Notes under the pieces: model-generated
The model's database searches: none
What the model was told of the DNA's origin: nothing
Seen by the model: only the letters and a program-made list of their open reading frames with translations
Assembly (NCBI GenBank): GCA_947623455.1
Contig: OX392538.1
Coordinates: 24,241,001-24,305,000 of the forward strand
Reading direction: 5' to 3'
DNA: 64,000 bases
Source: Mimachlamys varia
Lineage: Eukaryota > Mollusca > Bivalvia > Pectinida > Pectinidae
Shown: positions 22,801-32,905 of the stretch, piece by piece
Numbering within the stretch: position 1 is the first letter of the stretch
How the letters are laid out: each line of letters begins with the position of its first letter
Program-made: the position numbers and the translations under genes

Positions 22801-25800
22801 CACAGGTAAATAAGAAAACTGAGAGGTCTTTAACATCTTTATTCCACAAATTAAGGCTGTGATCCCTGCCTATCCGTTTTTAGTTTTGTGTTTTGATCGA
22901 TTGTGTTATCCTACAGCTCTTTGTTTTATGACAAGTATGATAAAAATGGTTCATTACTGTATATTTATTCAATTTCAATTACTGAATATTCTATGTTGTG
23001 TAAAAATATTAAGTCTCATAAAAAATGTTTTCTTTGTGGAGTACGAATATCAAATTCCTGCACTCACCTTAACAAGAATTCCACTGTATACAGGTTTGAT
23101 CACAAAAAAACATACCATATCAGTGATAAATCTACGTGCATTGAATTTCCGAAAATTTAACATTGTGGGACCCATTGTTTAGGCAATACAAATGAAAAGA
23201 ACCCATGAAAAATAATTGTAGATTGATCACTGCCATATAACAGAACTGACAAGAAACCTTTTGATATGTAGGCTGGATGCGGGGACCTACGGCACTATGG
23301 GAGTAGGCCTGGGCTTTGCTGTGGCAGCAGCTGTGTGGTGCCGAGACCACGCTCCGGAAAAACGGGTCGTCTGTATCCAAGGTGACAGTGCTTTCGGATT
23401 CTCAGGAATGGAAATTGAAACACTCAGTCGGTAAGTATTTCTGATGTAACCTTCAAATACTGATTAATTATTTGGTATTATTCTATTATTTCCTGTCAAT
23501 TTAAAGGGAAAATTGAAAAAAAAAATATCTGAGTAGGAATGCTTTGTCAGGGCTACTGAATTAAGATATTGTTGACCATAGAACTCCAAGTCTTTGCCTA
23601 TTACTTTTAAATACTTCCCTTAAAAAAGTGCGCATATTACACAAGTTTTTACGGTAGACCATTAACCAAGCTCTCCGGAGACGCATCCAGTAGGGATTAG
23701 GTAAGGCTGTGAGACCAGTATCCCATACTCGTAATTACCCTTCCTCATAAGAAGGGAGACTACTTCGTTTTTCAAAAGTTCATGAATCTCCCTCGAAATC
23801 TACCTCATTTAAGTCCAAATTAACAATAACTTAAAATTTACACCTGTTGTCCAATATGATATCCTAGTTACTGCAGGGTGTCATACTGTGTAATGACCAT
23901 AACAGGTGTGTCTGGATCAAATGAATACTATGTGAAGTTATCTTGATAAATAAAAAGGGAAAGACAAATTGAGCAATTTCATGCAAATTCTACTTTATTG
24001 GAAATATGGAATGAGGGAGATCTCCCTGATAGGAGGTTTCAGAGGTTAACACCAGTCCTATGATATCTGTGTGTTGTATTTACAGCTACAGATTACCGGT
24101 GATTATCATCATCATGAACAACAATGGTATTGGTTTTGGTATGGATGACGACACATGGCAGTCTCTGTCCGAGTCTACAGACCTCACTCTCACGTAAGTA
24201 ATATAGATCTTTGGCTGCAGGTAATAGAGCCAACACCGTGCGTTTAGTTGGATGGATAGTGGGTCCTCCACTTCCTGATGAATCCGAAATGAGGCGAACC
24301 GGTCGACAAAGTAATAAAAGTTTGAAAAATTGCCACTTCGACTGCTGTTGTGATCGATACACGTATCTTAATATAGATCATATCATATACAACTTTATCA
24401 CAAATTTGTCTGTCCGTTTGTAATTCTGTCCATGTTAGTTATAGACCATGTACGTATACTTCAGCAAGGTAATGCAACTTCACAAATTTAATTATGCATC
24501 CTTACAAGTAGAATATGTTGATCATTATTGTGATCTTGACCCTTGACCTTGACCTTCACAGTTTTGATGTACATTTCTTATTATAATTGTATATAAGTGT
24601 GGGTGGGGCATTCTTGTCTTGCTGACACATACCTAATTTCATTCTAATAACTGCAGGTATAGCCTGTAATAAAGATAGAGCTGTATGCTAAGATTTTTTT
24701 TGTGTGTGGGGGGGGGGGGAGAGAAAGGGAGGGGAGGGGTTGCTTGTTATAGTGTGGGAAACAAGTTGCTTGTGACCAAAATTATGCATGACTGATATTA
24801 ATGGATTTTTAAAGACAGCTAGGTGCCAGTAAATTCTGACTTAACTATTCTGATGCAATTATTTGACAAAGTTGGTTGTCTTTCTTGCTTGTAGCTCCCC
24901 GCCCACATCACTCTCAGCAACAGCCCATTATGAGAGGATGACAGCAGCCTTTGGAGGCAATGGCTACTTTGCTCGTACCCCAGAGGAGATCACCAAATGT
25001 GTCAGTGCTGCCATGAGTAAACAGCAAGTGTCCATTGTCAATGTGATGATCAACCCCATGTCTATGAAGAAGCCACAGGTAAGGGACTTCAGTTTGGAGC
25101 AAACATAACCTTGTATCTTTGTAGTGAACTAGAAAGTGCACTAGGCAAAAAATTAAAGTGCACTCCAGTTAACTTCAGTGTTAGCTCCAGTGCACTTCAG
25201 TGTTAGCTCCAGTGCACTTCAGTGTTAGCTCCAGTGCACTTCAGTGTTAGCTCCAGTGCACTTCAGTGTTAGCTCTAGTTCACTTCAGTGTTAGCTCCAG
25301 TGCACTTCAGTGCTAGCTCTAGTTCACTTCAGTGTTAGCTCTAGTTCACTTCAGTGTTAGCTCCAGTTCACTTCAGTGTTAGCTCAAGTTCACTTCAGTG
25401 TTAGCTCCATAACACTTCAGTGTTAGCTCAAGTTCACTTCAGTGTTAGCTCCAGTTCACTTCAGTGTTAGCTCCATAACACTTCAGTGTTAGCTCAAGTT
25501 CACTTCAGTGTTAGCTCCAGTTCAATTCAGTGCTAGCTCCAGTGCACTTCAGTGCTAGCTCCAGTTCACTTCAGTGTTAGCTCTAGTGCACTTCAGTGTT
25601 AGCTCCAGTGCTTAATGGTGACAATGTGAACTCTTTAAGTTTATTCAACTTCATGGGGTTAGTACATTTTATATAAGTTTTGCTTTGATTTGATACTTTT
25701 TAATGAAATGTTTTTGATAACAAGACATCAAAAGACTCATTAGCTTATTTAGCTTTATTAGTTTAATTATGCCCCTGCCATGAAATTGGGGTGGGGGGGG

Positions 25801-27723
25801 GGGCATATAGTGTTACATACATTTATGTCTGTCACGTCCCATTCCATGGTAATGTAACAAGCTTATTTCAATAACTACTGATCCGATTGTCATCAAACTT
25901 TGCATATGTTATAAGCATGGAGAACTTATGTCATAGGGGGAGGGGGGGGGGGGCGCATTTAAGATGCTTTTTATTGAGAGAGAAAGACAAAATTTAGGGA
26001 GGGGGCTTATTTACAGGCACCCATCCTGTTCCATTTTATACAAACCAGTAAAGAAGAAATTGTTTAAAAATCATTTTATTCAGCAAGAAAAGCACGAGAG
26101 AAAAAATGGTAATGTTGTGCTACATGTGCCTGAGATACAAATGTACTGAAGTTAGTATCAGTGTCAATAAATACCAATGTTTTGACATCAATAAAGTTGC
26201 AATTAATTATCCACTATAACCATATATTGAAGTTTTTGTTGATAACCAGTACAGTGCACTCCTCTTTATATCATGTTACATTTGTAAGACAAAAATATTA
26301 TATTAACAGGAATGTGACATTAAGAGAAACATGTTCTTTCCACTAAATCTAGTGCATTTTCAATCTCTATAACTAAAAGTAAGCTATTTAATGTACATAA
26401 ATGAAGATGTTTCAATATATAGATAACATCCTTTCAACTCAAAATCCTTTTTGGGGATAATTGTTATTTTCTATGCAACACTTTGTACAAGTTCTATCTG
26501 AAATCAATGGTAATTACATCATTTTCTGGATATTTTATGTAATTGGTTAAGAAAAACCTGATATTAAGAGGAATTCACCTCAAAATACATGATATTAACC
26601 AAATAAAATTACATAGATTATATAGAGAGAAAAATGGTGCTTGGAACAAACATGATATTAAAAGGAATGTGATATTAACAGGAGTGATATTAAGTGGAGT
26701 CCACTGTATTGATATTGTGTTTTTCGGGAGACAATTTTAGTTGTAAGATTATCCAAGTGTTATGTACATCATTAAATTGTTGAAAATCTATGAATTCTTT
26801 TATAAAACATCTGGATTTTTAATTTTTTGTTTATTTGAATATCTAATAATTATGTCTCCCATTCGTATAAATCACCCATAGATGATGTGCAGTACACTGT
26901 CAATAGGACTGTGTGACCTTCACCGAAAGGTTAGAGATAAAAAATGTATGACTTTTTCAAACATTCAAAGGTGTACACCAAGGTGATGCAATCTTACCCT
27001 CACTGTCTAATTATATACATGTAACAATAATTGACCAAACCTCAAGGTAATTAGGACCCATTTCAGTGCGGCTGCCCTATAGTAATTAGCTAATGTCTGT
27101 CCGTTTGTCTGTCCTTCTGTTCGTCCGTCTGTCCATTTTTTACTGATTGATATTTTGTTATGACACTATGAAGTAAAGTTGTTCAGAATTAAAAAAAAGA
27201 TGTCACTGACCAAACTGCAAGGTTACAGGTTCAAAGGTCAATGTCATAGGTTAAGATAAATATTACATTTATTAAGTGCTTAACATTTTGTAAAAAGATT
27301 ATAAGGGGAGACATGTTTTTGTTCACAAAAACAAGTCTTTAGTTATATTTAAGAACTACAGCTAGTATTCCCGATGATTACATATTACCCTCCAGGAAAG
27401 AACTGTATGTACTTCAATTTTCTTGGGGTTTAAGCTTATGTGGCATGGCTTAGTATATCCTCCCTGTGTCCCTATGTGGATGGCATTGTAACAGAGGTCA
27501 ATATTTTTTACTCTCCCAGGAGACGTAATGGGGACCTCTGGCTTCCTAGCTAAAAAAGGTTGAAAGCTCAACCGATCGAGGTAAAGAGTAACATATTGCG
27601 GCTAGTATTTACCAGGGTTACATTGATATCATTTTGATTATATCATTCGAGGTTGAACTGGTTGAACTAAGATTATTATTTTTGTTACAGGATTTCTTCT
27701 GGCTGACACAATCCAAGATATAA
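7802..27723 (+). CDS. HACL1: 2-hydroxyacyl-CoA lyase 1 (peroxisomal, thiamine-diphosphate dependent)
   Basis: Exons: 7802-7879, 11545-11649, 12363-12403, 13321-13401, 14432-14504, 15624-15701, 16667-16761, 17291-17403, 18311-18446, 20498-20687, 21864-21971, 22291-22344, 22525-22625, 23272-23430, 24086-24193, 24895-25078, 27691-27723. They total 1737 nt, or 578 residues, equal to the vertebrate length I recall. The family cleaves 2-hydroxyacyl-CoA to formyl-CoA and a one-carbon-shorter aldehyde in peroxisomal alpha-oxidation. Visible motifs: the catalytic-Glu segment GMRNEQA (Glu59), [42 protein letters not shown], and the ThDP/Mg motif from GDS (455-457) to NNN (482-484). The C-terminus is SKI, a PTS1-like peroxisomal signal. 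The usual NNNGIY is NNNGIG here. Candidate AATAAA signals are at 28396, 28457 and 28768. Confidence 0.95.
8402..8644. mobile_element. TTAA MITE family, right part
   Basis: CTTCGGCTTGTTGTTGAAGT and the terminal TATATTGGGCCT followed by TTAA match 16330-16571. The left part is missing. Confidence 0.6.
9003..9144. mobile_element. hAT-like MITE, 142 bp
   Basis: Near-perfect 26-bp terminal repeats (CAGTTGCTTGAGTTTCTGTC and its inverse). Flanking 8-bp direct repeats GGATCATG / GGATTATG. The paralogous site near 11470 lacks the element, which confirms insertion after the local duplication. Confidence 0.75.
9215..9251 (+). pseudogene. Pseudo-exon copy of HACL1 exon 2
   Basis: After TTTTCAG it reads [11 protein letters not shown] against [11 protein letters not shown] in the true exon at 11545, then loses homology and has no matching donor. 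It is a truncated exon duplicate with a preserved acceptor. Confidence 0.75.
9286..10170 (+). pseudogene. Non-LTR retrotransposon 3' ORF remnant
   Basis: The frame at 9286-9705 ([18 protein letters not shown], then [20 protein letters not shown] and [15 protein letters not shown]) matches, from memory, the C-terminal region after reverse transcriptase in molluscan LINEs. A second frame around 9908-10090 ([19 protein letters not shown]) has the CxxC...H...C pattern of the same ORF end. Stops and frameshifts separate them. It lies in HACL1 intron 1, between the two copies of a local duplication. Confidence 0.65.
10440..11600. repeat. Local direct duplication, right copy (contains real exon 2)
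   Basis: Partner of 8090-9265. The segment beginning TGCCTGCTATCAGA is itself present twice here (10567 and 10826), so part of this block was duplicated again. The real HACL1 exon 2 starts at 11545. Confidence 0.75.
12193..12323. mobile_element. Long hairpin element
   Basis: Arms of about 58 bp (TTTGGCGCAAGGCCTTTCTG paired with CAGAAAGGCCTTGCGACAAA) are separated by a loop of about 12 bp (AGAGTCCGCC region). It ends 39 bp before HACL1 exon 3, so it can fold close to that acceptor. Confidence 0.7.
12570..12748. mobile_element. hAT-like MITE, 179 bp
   Basis: Inverted ends CACAGGCACTTGTGGCC. 8-bp target duplication ATGCTTTG / ATGCTTTA at 12562-12569 and 12749-12756. The interior is an AT-rich palindrome containing AATTTGAAAAAA and its inverse. 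Confidence 0.75.
13757..14262. repeat. 44-bp minisatellite in HACL1 intron 4
   Basis: About eleven units built on TTTCTCAGGGTATAGGGTGA and CACCTGTCCTACAAA. A three-unit higher-order block (about 132 bp) is repeated near 14029-14262. Confidence 0.85.
14505..15623 (+). other. HACL1 intron 5
   Basis: Contains the SINE at 15018-15135 and, at 15420-15520, a piece of a CTGTCTGTCTGT-type dispersed repeat also seen at about 21330-21420 and 27080-27130. The rest is featureless AT-rich sequence. Confidence 0.6.
15018..15135 (-). mobile_element. tRNA-derived SINE in HACL1 intron 5
   Basis: The reverse complement has an A-box TTAGCTTGATCGGTTGAGTG and a B-box GGGTTTGATCCCTAG with an anticodon-arm-sized gap. 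The plus-strand tail AGCTAGTATTCTTCAGGG resembles that of the fragment at 27568. It is a tRNA-like head, not an intact tRNA gene, because the acceptor stem does not pair. Confidence 0.6.
16180..16571. mobile_element. TTAA-flanked MITE (piggyBac-like), 392 bp
   Basis: Inverted ends AGGCCCAATATA / TATATTGGGCCT sit between TTAA on both sides (16176-16179 and 16572-16575). Other copies: 45062-45394 full, 63608-63690 left end, 8402-8644 right part. It is in HACL1 intron 6, ending 95 bp before exon 7. Confidence 0.75.
17455..18295. repeat. Degenerate 10-bp TGACCT array in HACL1 intron 8
   Basis: TGACCT or one-mismatch variants recur about every 10 bp, densest at 17934-18290 (for example TGACCTCTGGTGACCT). 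It ends next to the exon 9 acceptor at 18310. Confidence 0.8.
18460..18805. mobile_element. Mutator-like MITE starting 14 nt into HACL1 intron 9
   Basis: Ends CAATCTGATTAAAA / TTTTAATCAGATTG are flanked by a perfect 9-bp duplication GTATGAGGA (18451-18459 and 18806-18814), the size expected for Mutator-like elements. The exon 9 donor is at 18447, so the target site itself begins at intron position +5. Confidence 0.8.
18815..20497 (+). other. HACL1 intron 9 beyond the MITE
   Basis: AT-rich sequence with no gene, tandem array or clear transposon end. Short ORFs are not conserved-looking. Confidence 0.5.
20691..21140. mobile_element. TA-flanked (Tc1/mariner-like) MITE abutting HACL1 exon 10
   Basis: Inverted ends CAGTGGACTCC / GGAATGACTG lie between TA duplications (20689-20690 and 21141-21142). 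The host G at 20688 plus the target TA make the splice donor GTA, and the element supplies everything from +4. A second copy in the opposite orientation is at 26252-26706. Confidence 0.8.
22621..22815 (+). repeat. 18-bp array copying the HACL1 exon 13 splice donor
   Basis: Eleven units of CACAGGTAAATCCCACGA type at exact 18-bp spacing. The first unit contains the true exon/intron boundary (22625/22626). Nine units keep GGTAAAT; unit 8 has AGTAAAT and unit 10 GGTATAT. Five units form a higher-order block of 90 bp. Confidence 0.9.
23120..23232. mobile_element. Short MITE ending 39 bp before HACL1 exon 14
   Basis: CAGTGATAAATCTAC at one end and GTAGATTGATCACTG at the other. The interior TTGTGGGACCCATTGTTT recurs at 57664-57825. 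Confidence 0.6.
25155..25615. repeat. 21-22-bp minisatellite in HACL1 intron 16
   Basis: About 21 units of CACTTCAGTGTTAGCTCCAG with T/A/C variants at the join. It begins about 75 bp after the exon 16 donor. Confidence 0.85.
26252..26706. mobile_element. TA-flanked MITE, inverted second copy
   Basis: Reverse complement of 20691-21140 over nearly the whole length, with ends CAGTGCACTCC and GGAGTCCACTG and flanking TA at 26250-26251 and 26707-26708. It is in HACL1 intron 16. Confidence 0.75.
27568..27632 (-). mobile_element. SINE fragment
   Basis: CTCAACCGATCGAGG to GGCTAGTATTTACCAGGGTT matches the 15070-15135 part of the intron 5 SINE. It ends 60 bp before the last HACL1 exon. Confidence 0.45.
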
Positions 27724-29169
27724 AGAGATGTGCTAAGACAATCAAAGGACTCCATTGAACTGTTCCAGTATCATGTGTGTATTTGTCACACATATACAAC
27801 TGTGCTACACAACCTGTGATATATATCAAGATTTTTAAAGAAGACTGAATTTTAAAATACTTTCATATGAAGTAATAACAGCAATTAATTTACATGTATC
27901 ACTATATCCACACAGACTCATGTTTGTAGAATATGAATTCCTCAAAATTTGAAGATGGGAAATAAGGAAGCAATTTCATGTATCCATGTATAGAATACAT
28001 CGTTTCTGAGATTCCCTTTTCTTTTCAGATTCGACCAGGTTTTAGATATGCCTATCACGTGTTAGGGGTCGTGTGTACTTCTGGTAACTGCACACAGCAC
28101 ATGAATAGCACAAAACAATATACAACCAAGTGTTGCGAGTTTCCAGATGTCATGTCTTTCTAAAAATGTACATGGTACTGGTCAACAGAAGAAAGGTAAA
28201 TTTTGGCCATTTTTGTTCAGATTTACTGGCAATTTTATCTGAAAAAAGTTGGTCAAACTACTGATTTACCATTACACCAGAGGTATACATGCCCCCCCCC
28301 CCCCCACTAATTGTACCACATGACTGCCAAATTTTGTTTCAGAAAGATGTATCTCAGAAACAACGTACAATATAAGGTTGTTAAATCCACTACTTAATAA
28401 AGACACAAAAAACACAAAACTAACATTTCATGAAAACAACGTGGAAATATCATTGGAATAAAATATGGCGCGAATTTGTTTTAATAACACTTCCCAGTGT
28501 AGCTATGATATGCCCAACAAGGGAGATAACAACAGTTTTGAGATAGGCCTATAAGATATACACGCACATAACAACACAAGAGAAAAGACCTTATTTGGGG
28601 TCATTAAGCTAATGTATGTTTGACAGTGTAACCAGAGAGTATTTGTTAAAAGATTGAGAACATGATATTTTGAGCGAAAGAAAACAACTCTGCGAGATAT
28701 TGAGACCTAATCTGTGATTGTGAGAGATGCAGAATATGTAGTGTGATTTGAAATTATCTGAATTCTCAATAAAAAAAAATTTAAATGAGTTAATTTTTCA
28801 TCTGTATTTTTTGTGGACTATGTGTATTTTTTGTGGACTATGTTTTCATTTGACGTTTTATTGTTTTTCTATGATTTTTGAAAATTTGACCTCAAAAACA
28901 GAATGAATGTTGATTTTGACAAGTCTTGCTTGTAAAATAGTATGGATTGAATGAAAGAATGAAAGTTTGATTAAATGTGACTGTGATATACATATTAAGA
29001 AAAAATATACATTGTATCTATTGATCAAATGAAATTGCCATAATTAAACAATCTTTTCTATACATATTTTGTATTAGATAATTGTTGATTGTTGAATAAA
29101 ACAGAACTAATTAAAATCTTCATGCTTTGTTTTAACCGACATATATACTAACTTGCTATGTTTGAGAAT

Positions 29170-29415
29170 GATGACTAGGTTCTCACTTTGATGACTTGAT
29201 GTTTACTTGAATGTGAACAAGATTTACATGACAGGTGTCATTGATGAATGCAGGAGAAGACGCTTACTCTTCTGGAAGTCCTGGTCGTATTCTCTTGTAC
29301 TTTTACAAGGGTCTCCATGAGGATATTTTCTTTGTTCATGTTTTGTCACTAGTTAAATCGATTTAGAGTTTGAATTATGGTCTTGTTGACGCTTCAGTAT
29401 TCTTGATTTTTTATA
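29170..29415 (+). repeat. Dispersed R1 repeat copy
   Basis: Contains GAAGACGCTTACTCTTC, TATTCTCTTGTACTTTTAC and GACGCTTCAGTATTCT, aligning with the copies at 31000-31235, 36480-36645 (inverted), 46365-46490 and 55715-55855 (inverted). Class unknown. Confidence 0.6.
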
Positions 29416-30394
29416 TGGTATATCGTATAACAAACATGAAAGAAAATGAAAAAAAAACTGATTTGTTGGACTTAATTGGTATCCTCAAAATAGCTTTGAC
29501 AATACAAATAAACTTGTATTACAAAGACTATATTGTTACAGAAACCGGTAATTGAAGACCAAGACGACAAATTGTGTTCACCACTAACATGCAATGACTA
29601 GGTCCTATATATCATATTATATTGATGATTATACGCTTGTCTGTCAATATACATTGAACTATAATTAGTATTTGAAAAAAATGTGTCTATAACATAATTT
29701 ATTCAAACAATTTCTCTTATATATATCACTTGTTAAACGTTTAGGACTTTACAATGACGTCATATAAATATAATATAAAATATACTAAATGAAATCATAG
29801 ATATATTTTAAACATCTTCCTAGTTTAAGAAAGATGTCTTCTTACATGTTTATTCTAAACTAATGAAGAAGAAGGGTCAGGTGCGTAAAAAGTGTAACTC
29901 ATTTGAACAAATTTGGCAGCTCTTTTTTTTGGTATGCTCCTGGTCAAATATTCCGAAGAATTCGTTTTCAGGTTTCAAACAAATGACACAAATGTACAGA
30001 AGTCGTTTAAGCGTTTTAGGACTCATGTGACCTTTAAAGTAAGGTTGATTGTCCATTTCCCCAGCATGATACATGTCTAACATAAGTACCAAGGGAAGTT
30101 TGGGTATGTAAACAGACGTGAAGACATTTGAGCTACATGTATGTAAACTTAAAACTGTATAGTTTGAAAAAGAACTTGGTTGCCTTTCATCCCAGCATGT
30201 TACTGACACTGATTGTCGCCTGTCATCCATATTAGATTTCGGACCAGTCCGAAAAATGGTTAATGTACAGCTAGGGGTCAACGGCAAGTTTTACATTAAT
30301 TTGTATACTTTTCCAGCAGAACTTTTGATAAAAAATACCGACAGCAAAATATAATTTAAGGTCTGATAAAATGGACCACGGACAAGGGGCGTTG

Positions 30395-30440
30395 TGAAAA
30401 GCCCAACATCTGAAGATGGCGGTTGAAAGATACGGTACGT
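30395..30440 (+). other. Possible first exon or promoter of an unknown plus-strand transcript
   Basis: AAGATGGCGGTTGAAAG is a typical animal 5' end (YY1-type context), and the reading ATG GCG GTT GAA AGA TAC G is followed by a GTACGT donor. No continuing exon was found downstream, so this is only a candidate. Confidence 0.2.
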
Positions 30441-30999
30441 TTCTTTACTTTTTTAACTGTTAACGAGTTCTGTGCCAAAAGTCAATTTCCTGACTATTAT
30501 TATTTTCACTTCTAGGAATGAAATTGGTGCGAAACTTCAACCGAAATAGTTGATATCTGCGTACAATGTCATCAGTCTTTACGACATTGTAACAGATTAC
30601 TGCAAACAAATCGGGATAATTGAACACTGTGCAAATCGTGGTTCATAAGGAATGCATATAAAGAATATGTTTTTTTTCGTTGTTGTTGGATTGTACTGTT
30701 GAATACAAACAAGTTAGTGTCGTTTGATAAAGTTAGACATTTGGAACTAAGTAAAATATAATACATCTTGTATACACAAGTCTTGAATATATCAATGAGC
30801 CATTGCACATATTAAACATACAATTTAAGATTTTAAAATACCTGTGTTTACGGTTATGTTGCCACTGTCCTCAAAGACTATATACACTTGGACCAATAAC
30901 TTTAATATCATTGAGAAATATTCTGTATCTTTGTGTGATATGAAGATGGACGTTATTGAGTTTGCTTGTTAGTATGTTTACTTGTTGTGATGACAATGA

Positions 31000-31235
31000 T
31001 GACTCGGTTCTCATTTTGAGGATTGATGCTTACTTGGATGTGACCAAGATCTACATGGCGGGTGTCGTCGATGAAGCAGAAGACGCTTACTCTTCCGGAA
31101 CACCTGGTCTTATTCTCTTGTGCTTTTACGAGAATCTCCAGGTAAGTCTTTCCTTTGTTTCTATTTTGCACCTAGTTTAATCGATTTTGAGTTCGGATTA
31201 TGGTTTTGTAGACGCTTTGGTATTCTCTGATATTT
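31000..31235 (+). repeat. Dispersed R1 repeat copy with open frame
   Basis: The longest copy. The frame through it reads [20 protein letters not shown], followed by a donor-like CAG/GTAAGT. The same segment is disrupted in other copies, so it is treated as a repeat rather than a gene. Confidence 0.55.
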
Positions 31236-32544
31236 TTTTTTACTGATATCCATGAAATAGCTTGTGCGGTGTAAAGACAAATAATTCTTACTAGTTTTCG
31301 ACTGTTTACTAGTTCAAACTCTGCAGTTTATGTAAATGTTAGTTGAAATTGCCGATCGAATTGGCTGTGTGTCGGGTTCCTATTTAAAAGACATAATACA
31401 CGTGCAACTTTTGGGTTGTTTGCAAGTATGCAGGTGGTTCGTGTTTGAACCACTTAAGAACTGATGGCTTCTTTTCGCAACTCTTATCCGTATGCGTTTA
31501 CGCTTATATGACTTTTAAATGATGATAATATGCATATAATAGACTTAAACAGTCTAACCCACACCTGTCTGATTACGGTACTGTAATCATTATTTGTTGT
31601 GAATACATCATAATGTTACATATTTATGTGCATAATCATTACTATATGTTCTAACTTGGAATACATCTTTATATGATGTACTACTTAACTCCGTTTCCTG
31701 GTAAATTAAGTATGAAGTACCATATCGCTAGTCAGGTAATAACTAGGATTTTGTAGAGTTTGGGAATACTGTTTGGCTTTACTGAGATTCAGTTATTACT
31801 TCTCAAAAAGAAATATACGACAGTCGAGAAGTGAGGTAAGTTTTTTTTGTGAATTTTGTAGATTTTTTATGGTTTTATCCTAAATATTCTTTATTTTATC
31901 CACTGTCAGGGTATACAGATTCCCTGCTTAAATAAGAGGTTTAATATTTGATTATCCATATAGACTCGATTTTCTTCATTTTTTAAGCACACTTTCAACA
32001 AAATTTCCATCATGCCGCGGTGTGACTTTTTGGGTTAAGTTTTTATTTTCAGGTAACTCTAGGTACCTAAAAGGCCTTAATGCCGGACAATATATAAGCT
32101 TATGATAGTTGGACAGTTACAGGCTGGGTTGAAAGCCAACCAAACATTGTTTAAGTGAAAATCCTTCACCCATTTTGTTCTTTCGGGTGCAACCAAATTT
32201 GTGAAAAGTAAAACAAATGTAACTGAATATTTTTGTAATTGTAATAACAACTAATAAGTGAGAATGACCCAGATTAGAATCATATACTAACACATAGGTC
32301 CGTTAGTGTTTATTACATTTGTTCATGGTTTCACATTGGGTTGATAGATACGACGTATCCTTGCGGGTGATTGCAACACAATATTAGTAAGTTAAATTAT
32401 TTTATTTCTTTTTGATAACTGCATAATGCAATTAGTTTTGACTATCCATATACTAGTTACATTGATATAGGAGCAAAGACATAACGAATTTAAAATATTG
32501 GGTTGTTTTCATTGATTGGCTGTTAGGGTGTTGTAGCTAGTTAC

Positions 32545-32905
32545 ATGTAATCAAATAGGGAGTGGCAGACTCTGCTGGCGGATTGTTTAGTCCCGAGGTT
32601 TGTTGAAGCCTCCAAGCAATAGCTCTCACTTGAGTAGTGGCACAGTACATAATATTCACATTTTCGTAGTAACGATTTGACATTATACAGAACTAGTTTA
32701 ATTTTACTTCTAAATTCATTACGCACCTGATCCTTCTGCTTCTACATTAGTTTAGATATTTTGGATTCCCACCTTTTGGCCCCTAGCATCACTGACGAGT
32801 CCTATCAGGACGAACCAGCTGTATGATGCAGTTTAATTCATTTTTTTCGGTATGCCGTATCTATAACTAAATTAAAAAGGTGTAGCATGTGAACGTGTTA
32901 CGTCA
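32545..32905 (-). pseudogene. Inverted, decayed copy B of the small secreted-peptide-like unit
   Basis: The reverse complement aligns with 43547-43925 from the upstream GATGACGTAACAC through the signal-peptide region to the end of the second exon-like segment. It reads RKCEYYVLCHYSSESYC and then loses frame relative to copy A (LEAST against YRGSSKPRG), so it looks like a pseudogene. The segment corresponding to the copy A signal peptide carries substitutions and an insertion. Confidence 0.45.

Noticed and set aside
24211..24423. Plus-strand ORF in HACL1 intron 15
   Set aside because: It starts just after a good donor at 24194, lacks a following exon match, and HACL1 is complete without it.
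29877..30287. 136-codon minus-strand ORF
   Set aside because: No family resemblance, no splice continuation, and composition like the surrounding intergenic DNA.
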